Origin: Burkholderiaceae bacterium
Lineage (GTDB): Bacteria; Pseudomonadota; Gammaproteobacteria; Burkholderiales; Burkholderiaceae
Assembly: GCA_025458735.1 (NCBI GenBank)
Contig: JALORV010000289.1
Location: forward strand, 1 to 5,845
Length of the DNA stretch: 5,845 bases
Reading direction: 5' to 3'
Within the stretch, counting starts at the first letter, position 1; each line of letters begins with the position of its first letter. Below the pieces are notes generated by a model. That model did not search any database, was not told the DNA's origin, and was given only the letters and a program-made list of their open reading frames with translations. Below, one piece after another: positions 1 through 5,845 of the stretch. The translations under genes and the position numbers were made by a program.

Positions 1-290
1 GCCAGGTCGAGTGCCAGCTGACCGAAGACCTGGGGCTTGAAGTAACGGTGCACGTACAGCGCAAGGCCGGCGAACAGTGCCGAGGCCACGAAGTAGCCCA
101 GCGCCAGCAGCACGGCGGACTGCAGGCCGCCCGAGCCGCCGGCCGCGCGGAAGCCAAAGGCGGCGGCGCCGAGGACCAGCGCGCTTGCCACGATCACACG
201 CGTGGTCGCGAAGTACTCCAGCGTCCGCCACGGCGCATCGTCAGCGACGGTGGCCGCGCGCTCACCCACCGGCGCTTCGAGCTCGGACAT
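1..290 (-). CDS. pilS: Membrane sensor histidine kinase N-terminus, probably PilS (partial)
   Basis: Only the first 96 codons are present; the gene continues past the left edge. The ATG at 290 opens a protein beginning MSELEAPVGE, with a soluble leader, a W-R-T-L-E-Y-F segment (about residues 21-27), then two hydrophobic helices (about 32-47 and 58-80) split by a short glycine-rich loop, and a basic HRYFKP stretch. This resembles the start of the multi-helix membrane sensor of PilS, the kinase that works with PilR to control type IV pilin transcription. No kinase motif (H-box, N-box) is in the window, so the name rests on the N-terminal pattern and on context: in many betaproteobacteria pilS follows a CcsA-like gene and a PP0621-family gene next to ffh. 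It starts 9 bp after the stop of the upstream gene, so it is probably co-transcribed. No strong ribosome binding site is seen before the ATG. Another membrane kinase cannot be excluded. Confidence 0.68.
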   Translation of the reverse strand, partial: MSELEAPVGERAATVADDAPWRTLEYFATTRVIVASALVLGAAAFGFRAAGGSGGLQSAVLLALGYFVASALFAGLALYVHRYFKPQVFGQLALDL

Positions 291-299
291 CGGCGCCGG

Positions 300-539
300 T
301 CAGCGCACCGCACCGCGCTGGCGGTGCTCTTCGCTGCAGAAGAAGCGCTCGCCGGCCGGCAGGGCGTCGGTCCGCGGCAGGTGCAGCCCGCAGTGCGCGC
401 AGCTCACCATGGCCTCGGGCGCGGCGGCATCGCGCGTCTGCAGCGGCCCCTGCTCCGAGCGCCCGGACGCGCGGCGCAGCCACTGCCAGCCCACATAGGC
501 CGCGATGGCCATCAGCGCAAAGAAAAGAATGCGTCCCAT
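300..539 (-). CDS. PP0621-family small membrane protein with Cys/His cluster
   Basis: This 79-residue protein begins MGRILFFALM and has one N-terminal membrane helix (about residues 3-20), a short polar linker, and a C-terminal cluster of likely metal ligands: C47-x2-C50-x2-H53, then FCSEEH giving C68 and H72. The pattern (M-V-x-C-x-x-C-G-x-H-x-P, then F-C-S-x-E-H) matches the PP0621 family, whose molecular role is not established; a small zinc-ribbon-like fold facing the cytoplasm is an inference from the cysteines. The ATG overlaps the TGA of the upstream CcsA-like gene by one base (TGATG), which supports translational coupling and fixes the start. The gene is complete and of normal family length. 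It sits between the CcsA-like gene and the probable pilS gene, the usual arrangement in betaproteobacteria. Confidence 0.85.
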   Translation of the reverse strand: MGRILFFALMAIAAYVGWQWLRRASGRSEQGPLQTRDAAAPEAMVSCAHCGLHLPRTDALPAGERFFCSEEHRQRGAVR

Positions 540-1378
540 CAGACTCTTCCCAGCAGGACCTCGAGAACAAAGCGCGACCCGACATAGGCGAGCATCAGCA
601 TCGCGAAACCGATCAAAGTCCAGCGCAGCGCCGTGCGGCCGCGCCAGCCGAAGAAGACGCGGCCTGCCAGCAGACCGCCGAACACCAGCCAGGCCGCGAT
701 CGTGAACACCGACTTGTGGTCGAAGCGAAGCGGCCGGCCGAAGGTCTGCTCCGAGAAGAAGACACCACTGGCCAGCGTGGCCGTCAGCAGCGCAAAGCCG
801 GCCGTGATCAGCCGGAACAGCACCGTCTCCATCGCGAGCAGTGGCGGCAGCCGGTCCAGAAAGCGCGCCATCGGCGTGCGCTCGACCCGGGCATCGCCGT
901 GCAGCCGGCGGTCCATGGTGGCCATCAGCAGCGCCTGCATGGCAGCAATGGTGAGCAGGCTGTAGGCCAGAATGGCCAGCACGAGGTGCAGGCGGAACAC
1001 GATCGACGCCGTAGCCGGCCCGACGATGGAGCCGGGAAAGATCTCCGGCAGGCCAGAGGCCACCGCAGCCAGTGGCAGCACCAGCAGCAGCAGTCCGCGC
1101 GATGCCGAGAAGTAGCTCTCCGCCCAGACGATCAGAACCGTCAGCCACAGCGTGGCCGACAGGGCGTGCGCGAATCCGAAATGAAACTGCGCCGGGCCGA
1201 TGATGGCCTGCCACAGCAGCACCCCATGCAGGCCGAAGGCCACCGCCAGCACGGCGCTCGGCCAGGCCGGCAGTCGTTCGGAAGTGCTGCTAAGGGTGCT
1301 CCATTCGCGCCAGGCCACGAGCAGATAGAGCGCGACGACGGCGCCGTACAATACGAGCCCTTCGAAGCGCGGTGGCAT
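539..1378 (-). CDS. ypjD: CcsA/HemX-family cytochrome c assembly-like membrane protein (YpjD-type)
   Basis: A 279-residue integral membrane protein with about eight hydrophobic helices (roughly 8-24, 40-60, 66-84, 93-110, 127-153, 185-207, 222-242 and 251-272). Family hallmarks visible are a WAESYFS segment at 85-91 in the place of the tryptophan-rich haem-handling motif, H131 in FRLHLVLAILAYSLL, H221 in DHKSVF, GWRGRTALRW at 244-253, and a C-terminal AYVGSR as in E. coli YpjD. Family members are related to CcsA/ResC and HemX, which handle haem during cytochrome c or haem biosynthesis; the exact role of the YpjD branch is not settled, and haem binding by the two histidines is inference. In E. 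coli ypjD is also divergent from ffh, so the context is conserved. The first ATG gives a short lead into helix 1. No Shine-Dalgarno is visible, and a TATAAA box lies only 5 bp upstream of the ATG, so translation may be leaderless or start slightly downstream (for example the TTG at codon 10). Confidence 0.85.
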   Translation of the reverse strand: MPPRFEGLVLYGAVVALYLLVAWREWSTLSSTSERLPAWPSAVLAVAFGLHGVLLWQAIIGPAQFHFGFAHALSATLWLTVLIVWAESYFSASRGLLLLVLPLAAVASGLPEIFPGSIVGPATASIVFRLHLVLAILAYSLLTIAAMQALLMATMDRRLHGDARVERTPMARFLDRLPPLLAMETVLFRLITAGFALLTATLASGVFFSEQTFGRPLRFDHKSVFTIAAWLVFGGLLAGRVFFGWRGRTALRWTLIGFAMLMLAYVGSRFVLEVLLGRV

Positions 1379-1423
1379 GAGGATTTATACCACGCGACTG
1401 CGCCGACATTCCCCTTCAAACCC
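1379..1423. promoter_or_regulatory. Divergent promoter gap between ypjD-like gene and ffh
   Basis: The 45-bp gap contains one AT-rich island, 1383-1389. Read leftward it gives TATAAA (complement of 1384-1389), a good -10 box for the ypjD-like operon, but the start site it predicts falls on or next to that gene's ATG. Read rightward the same island gives TATACC (1386-1391) with a weak TTCGAA (1361-1366) 19 bp upstream, which could serve ffh with a leader of about 25 nt. An alternative ffh -10 is TACAAT at 1347-1352, inside the neighbouring gene, but I see no good -35 for it. No Shine-Dalgarno precedes ffh. Sharing of the -10 island is inference from sequence only. Confidence 0.4.
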
Positions 1424-3010
1424 ATGCTGGAACAGCTCACTTCCAAGCTCTCGCGCGTCGTCAAGACGATGCGCGGCCAGGCACGTCTTACCGACGAGAA
1501 CATGCAGGAAATGCTGCGCGAAGTACGCGTGGCCCTGCTTGAGGCGGACGTCGCACTGCCGGTCGTGCGCGACTTCATTGCGCGCATCCGCGAGCGCGCG
1601 CTCGGCGAGGAAGTGGTCGGCAGCCTTACCCCGGGCCAGGCACTGGTCGGTGTGGTCCAGCGCGAGCTGACCCAGCTCATCGGCGGTGACCAGCCAGAGA
1701 TACAGGGCGAACTCAGCCTCGCCACGCAGCCGCCCGCGGTGATTCTGCTGGCCGGCCTGCAGGGCGCCGGCAAGACGACGACGGCCGGCAAGCTCGCGCG
1801 CTGGCTGCTGCAGGAGCGCAAGAAGAAGACGCTGCTCGTGTCGACCGACGTGTATCGGCCCGCGGCCATCGAGCAGCTGCGGCTGGTGGCCGATCAGGCG
1901 GGCGCCCAGTTTTTCCCGTCGGCCGTCGGGGATGCGCCGCTCGACATCGCCGCCCGCGCGCTCGAGCAGGCGCGGCGCCAGTTCTTCGATGTACTGATCG
2001 TCGACACCGCGGGGCGCCTGGCGATCGACGAGGCCATGATGCAGGAAGTCGCCGCACTCGAGCAGCGCCTGCAGCCGATCGAAACCCTGTTCGTGGTCGA
2101 CGCGATGCAGGGCCAGGACGCCGTCAACACCGCGCGAGCCTTCGCCGATCGACTGCCGCTCACGGGCGTCATCCTGACCAAGCTCGATGGCGATTCGCGC
2201 GGTGGCGCAGCGCTGTCCGTGCGCCAGGTCACGGGCCGCCCGATCAAGTTCGTCGGTGTCGGCGAAAAGCTGACGGGCTTCGAGCGCTTCAATCCCGCCG
2301 GCATGGCCAGCCGCATTCTCGGCATGGGCGACATCCTCGCCCTCGTCGAGGACGTGAAGAAGGCCGTCGACACCGAGAGCGCGCAGAAATTCGCGCGCCG
2401 CATGCAGGCCGGCGAGCGCTTTGATCTCAACGACTTCCGCGAGCAGGTCGGCCAGATGCGCAAGATGGGCGGCATCGCCAGCCTGGTCGACAAGCTGCCC
2501 GCCCAGTTCGCGCAGGCTGCCAGCCAGGTCAATGCAGCCGACAGCGACCGTCAGGTGCGGCGCATCGAAGGCATCATCGCCTCGATGACGCCGGCCGAGC
2601 GCAGCAAGCCGGAACTGATCAAGGCCTCCCGCAAGCGGCGCATTGCAAGCGGAGCCGGCGTTCCGGTGCAGGAGGTCAATCGACTGCTCAGCCAGTTCGA
2701 GCAGATGCAGTCGATGATGAAACAGATGAAAAAAGGCGGTCTTGCGAAGATGATGCGCGGTCTGGGCGCCATGCGCTGCCCGGACTGCCAAAGCGCTAAC
2801 GGCCGGCCGGCATCACACGCGCGGCACGACGGCGCCCACCGGGGCTGCCGGCGCCGGCGGTGCCTCGTAGTGCCAGCGGTTCTTCCAGGCCGCCAGCACG
2901 GCGTCCGGATAGGGCGCACGGCCCCGGCTGCCGTTGTAGCGTCCCAGCGCCATGAAAAGATCGCCGCGTTCGATGTCGAGATAGTGGCGCGCAGTATGAC
3001 GCTGCCGTAG
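1424..3010 (+). CDS. ffh: Signal recognition particle protein Ffh (C-terminus frameshifted)
   Basis: Ffh is the SRP54 GTPase that binds 4.5S RNA and signal sequences of nascent membrane proteins and docks with FtsY at the inner membrane. Visible in order: helical N domain beginning MLEQLTSKLSRVVKT with ALLEADVALP (37-46); G domain with GLQGAGKTTT P-loop (111-120), DVYRPAAIEQL (142-152), DTAGR (194-198) and TKLDGD (252-257); and the methionine-rich M domain with SRKRRIASGAG (402-412), the RNA-binding helix-turn-helix, then QEVNRLL and the MQSMMKQMKK finger. The start is chosen from the family N-terminus; upstream open frame to 77 is shadow. As written the frame runs 528 residues to a TAG at 3008-3010, about 75 more than the family. 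Adding one base near 2776 gives an ending RLPGLPKR and a TAA at 2797-2799, a normal 458-residue Ffh. Residues 451-528 as written are therefore probably not native; all functional domains lie before the shift. Confidence 0.95.
   Translation: MLEQLTSKLSRVVKTMRGQARLTDENMQEMLREVRVALLEADVALPVVRDFIARIRERALGEEVVGSLTPGQALVGVVQRELTQLIGGDQPEIQGELSLATQPPAVILLAGLQGAGKTTTAGKLARWLLQERKKKTLLVSTDVYRPAAIEQLRLVADQAGAQFFPSAVGDAPLDIAARALEQARRQFFDVLIVDTAGRLAIDEAMMQEVAALEQRLQPIETLFVVDAMQGQDAVNTARAFADRLPLTGVILTKLDGDSRGGAALSVRQVTGRPIKFVGVGEKLTGFERFNPAGMASRILGMGDILALVEDVKKAVDTESAQKFARRMQAGERFDLNDFREQVGQMRKMGGIASLVDKLPAQFAQAASQVNAADSDRQVRRIEGIIASMTPAERSKPELIKASRKRRIASGAGVPVQEVNRLLSQFEQMQSMMKQMKKGGLAKMMRGLGAMRCPDCQSANGRPASHARHDGAHRGCRRRRCLVVPAVLPGRQHGVRIGRTAPAAVVASQRHEKIAAFDVEIVARSMTLP
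2774..2779 (+). other. Apparent 1-bp deletion site at the ffh 3' end
   Basis: The in-frame codons here are CGC TGC (R451, C452), followed by CCG GAC TGC. Reading C2776 twice, or adding one C to give CGC CTG CCC, restores R-L-P-G-L-P-K-R-stop with the TAA at 2797-2799. A short basic tail rich in Pro, Gly and Leu right after the M domain is typical of Ffh. No slippery heptamer of the usual -1 frameshift form is present, so an indel in the sequence or a recent mutation is favoured over programmed shifting. Confidence 0.75.
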
Positions 3011-3483
3011 CGCAGATTGCTGCGCATCTCGAACAGCCGCCGCGGCTCGCCGTCGCCGATCACCCGCGTCCAAAATGGCATGACCTGCATGTAGCCGCGC
3101 GCTCCGGCAACGGACACGGCGTACTTGCGGAAATTGCTCTCGACCTGGATCAGGCCGAGCATCAGCTGACGGTCGAGGCCGGCGCGACCGGCCTCGTAGT
3201 CGAGCGTGCGCAGGAACTCCACCCGCGCGCCGTAGTCGCCGATCCGGCCCTTCAGTCGTTCGGACATCTCGCCCATCCAGGCGAGAAACGCCAATCGCTC
3301 TTCGATCGTCGCGAACTTTCGAACCGGCGGCCTGTCATCGGCAATCTGGCCGGCAAGTGCGAGCCGCACGGCATCGGCCATCGGCTCGTACTGCTGGGCG
3401 CCCGCACGGACCACTGACGGCAGCACGAGTGCGCCGGCAGCCAGCAGGACGCGGCGGCGATTGCGGTCGATCGCCGCGCTCAC
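2813..3483 (-). pseudogene. SLT-family lytic transglycosylase, secreted, frameshifted as written
   Basis: Family 23 (SLT-type) lytic transglycosylases cleave peptidoglycan in the periplasm. The N-terminus [19 protein letters not shown] has a basic stretch with consecutive arginines and a hydrophobic core, with a likely cleavage after AGA (27-29); the arginines could make it a Tat signal, though Sec export is equally possible. The catalytic domain shows the GLIQVESNF motif with E115 as the likely catalytic acid, then ARGYMQVMPFW (128-138) and NLRYGSVILR (156-165). At that point the frame breaks: HYLDIERGDL, ALGRYNGSRG and LAAWKNRWHYE continue in another frame to a TGA at 2813-2815. The joined protein would be about 222 residues, normal for the group. 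Unrepaired, the frame runs on as nonsense to 2551 inside ffh. The GTG start overlaps the proS stop by four bases (GTGA), so it is the second gene of the proS operon. Typed as a pseudogene because the domain is interrupted; a sequence error is more likely than real loss. Confidence 0.85.
2984..2991 (-). other. Frame break inside the transglycosylase domain
   Basis: On the coding (minus) strand the frame reads CTG CGC GCC ACT, while the conserved continuation CAC TAT CTC GAC (H-Y-L-D) starts at 2986. Two bases, GC (2988-2987), separate the CGC codon from the CAC codon. Either one C is missing (CGC GCC CAC, giving L-R-A-H-Y) or GC was duplicated in the GCGCGC tract (L-R-H-Y, closer to family wording as I know it). 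The repeat context makes a small indel easy. Confidence 0.8.
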
Positions 3484-5225
3484 GACACCGCAATGCGCGC
3501 GCGGACCGTGGCGGCCGCTTCGCCAGGCGGCACCGCGGTTGTCTGCTGCGTGCGTCGATCGAAGACTTCCACAGCCCCTGACTTCAGGCCGCGCTCGCCC
3601 ACGGTCACACGTTGCGGAATGCCGATCAGTTCCATCTCCGCAAACATGACGCCGGGACGCTCGTCGCGATCATCGAGCAGTACATCGATGCCGTCGGCCA
3701 CCAGCTGCGCGTACAGCTGGTCGGCCGCCTCGCGCACCGCCTCCGACTTGCGATAGCCGACCGGCGTGATCACGACGGTGAACGGCGCGATCGCATCCGG
3801 CCAGACGATGCCGCGCTCGTCGTTGTTCTGCTCGATCGCCGCGCCCAGCAGGCGGGTGACGCCGATGCCATAGCAGCCCATCAGCATCGGCTTGGCGCGT
3901 CCATCCTCGTCGATGAACTCGAGCTTCATCGTCTCCGGATACGGCAGCCCGGCAAACACATGGCCCACCTCGATGCCGCGCTGGATCGCGAGTACGCCCG
4001 CGCCGTCGGGCGACGGATCGCCGGCGACGACATTGCGGACGTCGGCCACCAGCGGCTCGGGCAGGTCGCGTCCCCAGTTGACCCCGGTGTAGTGAAAGCC
4101 CGGCTCGTTGGCGCCGCTTACGAAGTCGCTCATGTTGGCCACCGTGCGGTCGGCAACGACGCGCACCGGCTTGCGCGTGCCGATCGGGCCGAGGTAGCCC
4201 GGCGGGCAACCGAAGTGCTCGACGATCTCGGCTTCGCTCGCGAAGCGGAACCCGTGGTCGAGTCCAGGCACCTTGCCAGCCTTGATCTCGTTGAGCTCGT
4301 GGTCTCCGCGCACCAGCACCAGCCAGATCTCGGCCGCCTGCGGAGCACCCCCGGAATCGCCGGCGCGGTCGACCGCCAGCACCACCGACTTCACCGTTCG
4401 GGCGAGCGGCAGGCCGAGCAGCGCGGCCACGTCCTCGCACTTCTCCTTGCCAGGCGTCGGCGCCTTGACCAGCGCTTCCGCCGGCGCGGCACGGGCGGCG
4501 AGCAGCGGCAACGCCTCGGCCATCTCGATGTTGGCCGCGTAATCCGATGTCGGGCAGTACGCGATCGCATCCTCGCCGGTATCGGCGATCACCTGGAATT
4601 CGTGACTCGCCTTGCCGCCGATGTTCCCGGTATCGGCAGCCACCGCGCGGAACGTGAGCCCCATGCGCTGGAAGATGCGCTGATAGGCGTCGTACATCGC
4701 TCGATAGCTCGCCATCGCGCCGGCCTCGTCGCGGTCGAACGAGTAGGCGTCCTTCATCGTGAACTCGCGTCCGCGCATCACCCCGAAGCGGGGCCGGCGC
4801 TCATCGCGGAACTTGGTCTGGATGTGATACAGGTTGAGCGGCAGCTGCTTGTAGCTGCGCACGATGTCGCGCACGATGTCGACCACCACTTCCTCGCTGG
4901 TCGGCTGCACGATGAAATCGCGCTCGTGCCGGTCCTTGACGCGCAGCAGCTCCGGACCCATTTTCTGCCAACGTCCCGACTCCATCCACAGCTCGGCCGG
5001 CTGGATCACCGGCATCAACAGTTCGACCGCGCCGGCGCGGTTCATCTCGTCCCGGACGATCGACTCGATCTTGCGGATAACCCGCAGGCCCATCGGCAGG
5101 TAGCTGTAGATGCCAGCCGCCAGCTTCCTGATCATGCCGGCGCGCAGCATCAGCGCATGGCTGACGACCTCGGCATCCGCCGGCGACTCTTTCAGCGTGG
5201 AAATCAGGAACTGGCTTGCGCGCAT
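3480..5225 (-). CDS. proS: Prolyl-tRNA synthetase, bacterial type with editing domain
   Basis: Cytoplasmic class II synthetase charging tRNA-Pro with proline. At 581 residues it has full bacterial (ProS type 1) length. Visible: N-terminus [20 protein letters not shown]; motif 1 region [12 protein letters not shown] (69-80); QPTSEEVV (107-114); motif 2 [10 protein letters not shown] (139-148) with [13 protein letters not shown] (152-164); [14 protein letters not shown] (197-210); the inserted YbaK-like editing domain from about 225 to 395, with K279 in TVKS at the position of the conserved editing-domain lysine and GYLGPIG (343-349); motif 3 [17 protein letters not shown] (450-466); then the anticodon-binding domain with [18 protein letters not shown] (518-535). 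The start is fixed by the family N-terminus; the Shine-Dalgarno is weak. The segment after GHVF (422-424) reads AGLPYPETM where the family usually has a Q-L-G-T-K-Y-S-E-type stretch. It is the first gene of an operon with the transglycosylase, divergent from rppH. Confidence 0.97.
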   Translation of the reverse strand: MRASQFLISTLKESPADAEVVSHALMLRAGMIRKLAAGIYSYLPMGLRVIRKIESIVRDEMNRAGAVELLMPVIQPAELWMESGRWQKMGPELLRVKDRHERDFIVQPTSEEVVVDIVRDIVRSYKQLPLNLYHIQTKFRDERRPRFGVMRGREFTMKDAYSFDRDEAGAMASYRAMYDAYQRIFQRMGLTFRAVAADTGNIGGKASHEFQVIADTGEDAIAYCPTSDYAANIEMAEALPLLAARAAPAEALVKAPTPGKEKCEDVAALLGLPLARTVKSVVLAVDRAGDSGGAPQAAEIWLVLVRGDHELNEIKAGKVPGLDHGFRFASEAEIVEHFGCPPGYLGPIGTRKPVRVVADRTVANMSDFVSGANEPGFHYTGVNWGRDLPEPLVADVRNVVAGDPSPDGAGVLAIQRGIEVGHVFAGLPYPETMKLEFIDEDGRAKPMLMGCYGIGVTRLLGAAIEQNNDERGIVWPDAIAPFTVVITPVGYRKSEAVREAADQLYAQLVADGIDVLLDDRDERPGVMFAEMELIGIPQRVTVGERGLKSGAVEVFDRRTQQTTAVPPGEAAATVRARIAVS

Positions 5226-5259
5226 CGGAAGACCGAGGTTTTCTTCGCCGTATTCGACG

Positions 5260-5289
5260 TTGTGAGTGCGAGTGACCGACCCCTATAAT
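5260..5289 (+). promoter_or_regulatory. Sigma-70-type promoter of rppH
   Basis: A perfect consensus -10 box TATAAT lies at 5284-5289, with TTGTGA (four of six consensus matches) at 5260-5265 and an 18-bp spacer. Transcription should begin near 5296, leaving a leader of about 26 nt before the rppH ATG. A perfect -10 box in such GC-rich DNA is unlikely to be chance. Confidence 0.75.
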
Positions 5290-5294
5290 CGGTC
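5274..5294. repeat. Inverted repeat flanking the rppH -10 box
   Basis: GACCGA (5274-5279) and its exact complement TCGGTC (5289-5294) flank a 9-bp centre that contains most of the TATAAT box. The position would suit an operator, but no regulator is known to me from this sequence and short GC-rich dyads are common. An additional 9-bp inverted pair, CCGACCCCT (5276-5284) with AGGGGTCGG (5312-5320), shares the left arm. Confidence 0.35.
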
Positions 5295-5311
5295 GCAGAT
5301 TCTAAAGGTTC

Positions 5312-5316
5312 AGGGG
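5312..5316 (+). promoter_or_regulatory. Ribosome binding site of rppH
   Basis: AGGGG ends five bases before the ATG at 5322, within the usual spacing, and supports this start. The protein begins [12 protein letters not shown], matching the family N-terminus. Confidence 0.65.
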
Positions 5317-5321
5317 TCGGC

Positions 5322-5845
5322 ATGCTGGACAAGGACGGTTACCGCCCGAACGTCGGCATCATCCTGCTCAACAGTCGAAACGAGGTCTTCTGGGGTAAGC
5401 GCGTCAAGCAGCATTCATGGCAGTTCCCGCAGGGCGGCATCAAGCACGGTGAGTCGCCCGAGCAGGCGATGCTGCGCGAGCTTTGGGAAGAAGTCGGGCT
5501 GCGGCCGGAGCATGTGCGCATCGTCGGACGCACTCGCGACTGGCTGCGCTACGACGTGCCGGATCAGTGGATTCGCCGCGATCTGCGGGGCAACTACCGT
5601 GGCCAGAAGCAGATCTGGTTCCTGCTGCGGCTGACCGGGAGGGACTGCGACGTCAGCCTGCGCGCCACCACGCACCCGGAGTTCGACGCCTGGCGCTGGC
5701 ACGACTACTGGGTCCCGCTGGAAACCGTGATCGAGTTCAAGCGCGACGTCTACCAGCAGGCGCTGCTCGAGTTGTCGCGCTTCGTGTTCAAACCCGGCCG
5801 GCCGCATCACAAGACGCCCCGTCAGGGAGGTGGAGCCGGCATGCG
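5322..5845 (+). CDS. rppH: RNA pyrophosphohydrolase RppH (3' end beyond window)
   Basis: RppH is a cytoplasmic Nudix hydrolase that removes pyrophosphate from the 5' triphosphate end of mRNAs, exposing them to RNase E-dependent decay. The frame is open for 174 codons to the right edge with no stop. It shows [12 protein letters not shown] (6-17), VFWGKR (22-27), SWQFPQGGI (32-40) and a complete Nudix box from G38 to L60 with E44, R52, E53, E56 and E57; these glutamates match the metal-binding and catalytic positions in E. coli RppH. Downstream are [32 protein letters not shown] and [11 protein letters not shown], all family wording. The conserved domain ends near residue 158; after that a basic, Gly/Pro-rich tail ([15 protein letters not shown]) continues out of the window, as in many betaproteobacterial RppH proteins with low-complexity C-terminal tails. 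Its own promoter and ribosome site are visible upstream. Confidence 0.95.
   Translation, partial: MLDKDGYRPNVGIILLNSRNEVFWGKRVKQHSWQFPQGGIKHGESPEQAMLRELWEEVGLRPEHVRIVGRTRDWLRYDVPDQWIRRDLRGNYRGQKQIWFLLRLTGRDCDVSLRATTHPEFDAWRWHDYWVPLETVIEFKRDVYQQALLELSRFVFKPGRPHHKTPRQGGGAGM

Larger units (their letters stand above)
5226..5321. promoter_or_regulatory. Divergent intergenic region between proS and rppH
   Basis: This 96-bp gap must hold both promoters. The rightward one is clear and listed separately. For leftward proS the best -10 candidate is TAGAAT (complement of 5299-5304), which would give a leader of about 65 nt, but I see no convincing -35 at 16-19 bp. A weaker choice nearer the gene is GAATAC (complement of 5251-5256). 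No riboswitch- or T-box-like structure is recognisable, and no terminator is expected in a divergent gap. Confidence 0.45.

Noticed and set aside
77..1423. Long open frame on the + strand upstream of and in frame with ffh
   Set aside because: It is antisense to three well-supported genes, is rich in Arg, Gln and Ala with no recognisable domain, and only becomes a real protein at the ffh ATG at 1424. Open shadow frames are common in GC-rich DNA.
2774..2799. Programmed -1 frameshifting to produce two Ffh forms
   Set aside because: A -1 slip would give the native tail, but there is no slippery heptamer or evident stimulatory structure, and a second indel nearby favours sequence error.
2551..2812. 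C-terminal part of the leftward transglycosylase frame running into ffh
   Set aside because: It lies antisense to the ffh M domain and is reached only because of the frame break near 2986; the real C-terminus is in the other frame, ending at 2813.
2800..2812. GGCCGGCC palindrome between the ffh and transglycosylase stops, considered as a terminator
   Set aside because: The palindrome has no loop and neither strand has a T-run after it, so it does not look like an intrinsic terminator.
3612..5288. 558-codon open frame antisense to proS
   Set aside because: Composition is His/Arg/Asp-rich with no family signal, a typical shadow of a GC-rich gene; proS is unmistakable on the other strand.
5822..5845. 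GGGAGG plus ATG at 5841, looking like the start of a gene after rppH
   Set aside because: The ATG is in frame with rppH and no stop occurs before it, so it is an internal methionine (residue 174) unless a further indel is present; two bases beyond it are too few to judge.

Overview
This is a GC-rich window (roughly two-thirds G+C by eye) of core chromosomal genes from a proteobacterium. Gene content, gene order and the wording of the proteins (especially RppH, ProS, the PP0621-type protein and the transglycosylase) fit a betaproteobacterium, for example a Rhodocyclales, Burkholderiales or Nitrosomonadales relative. That placement is inference from family knowledge; no search was run. There is no sign of mobile elements, CRISPR, tRNA or rRNA genes, or an accessory island.

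Layout. Positions 1-1378 hold a leftward operon: a CcsA/HemX-family membrane protein (YpjD-type), a small PP0621-family membrane/zinc-binding-like protein, and the first 96 codons of a membrane histidine kinase, probably PilS, cut by the window edge. A 45-bp divergent promoter gap separates it from rightward ffh, the protein subunit of the signal recognition particle. Convergent to ffh is a leftward operon, proS (prolyl-tRNA synthetase) followed by a secreted SLT-type lytic transglycosylase whose GTG start overlaps the proS stop. A 96-bp divergent promoter region then leads to rightward rppH (RNA pyrophosphohydrolase), which runs off the right edge. Every stretch longer than 100 bp is accounted for by a gene.

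The genes are housekeeping functions: membrane targeting (ffh), cytochrome or haem-related membrane assembly (ypjD-like), pilus regulation (pilS), cell-wall turnover (slt), aminoacylation (proS) and mRNA 5'-end processing (rppH). I found no new system here.

The most notable observation is a pair of frame disruptions about 210 bp apart. Near 2776 ffh loses its natural C-terminal frame, so the ORF as written reads 75 codons past the end of the family. Near 2986-2991 the transglycosylase changes frame inside its catalytic domain. Both are explained by a missing C in the coding strand (the second equally by a 2-bp gain). They create a false 460-bp overlap between convergent genes, which suggests sequence or assembly indels rather than biology. 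A second point is an atypical segment in ProS between motifs 2 and 3.
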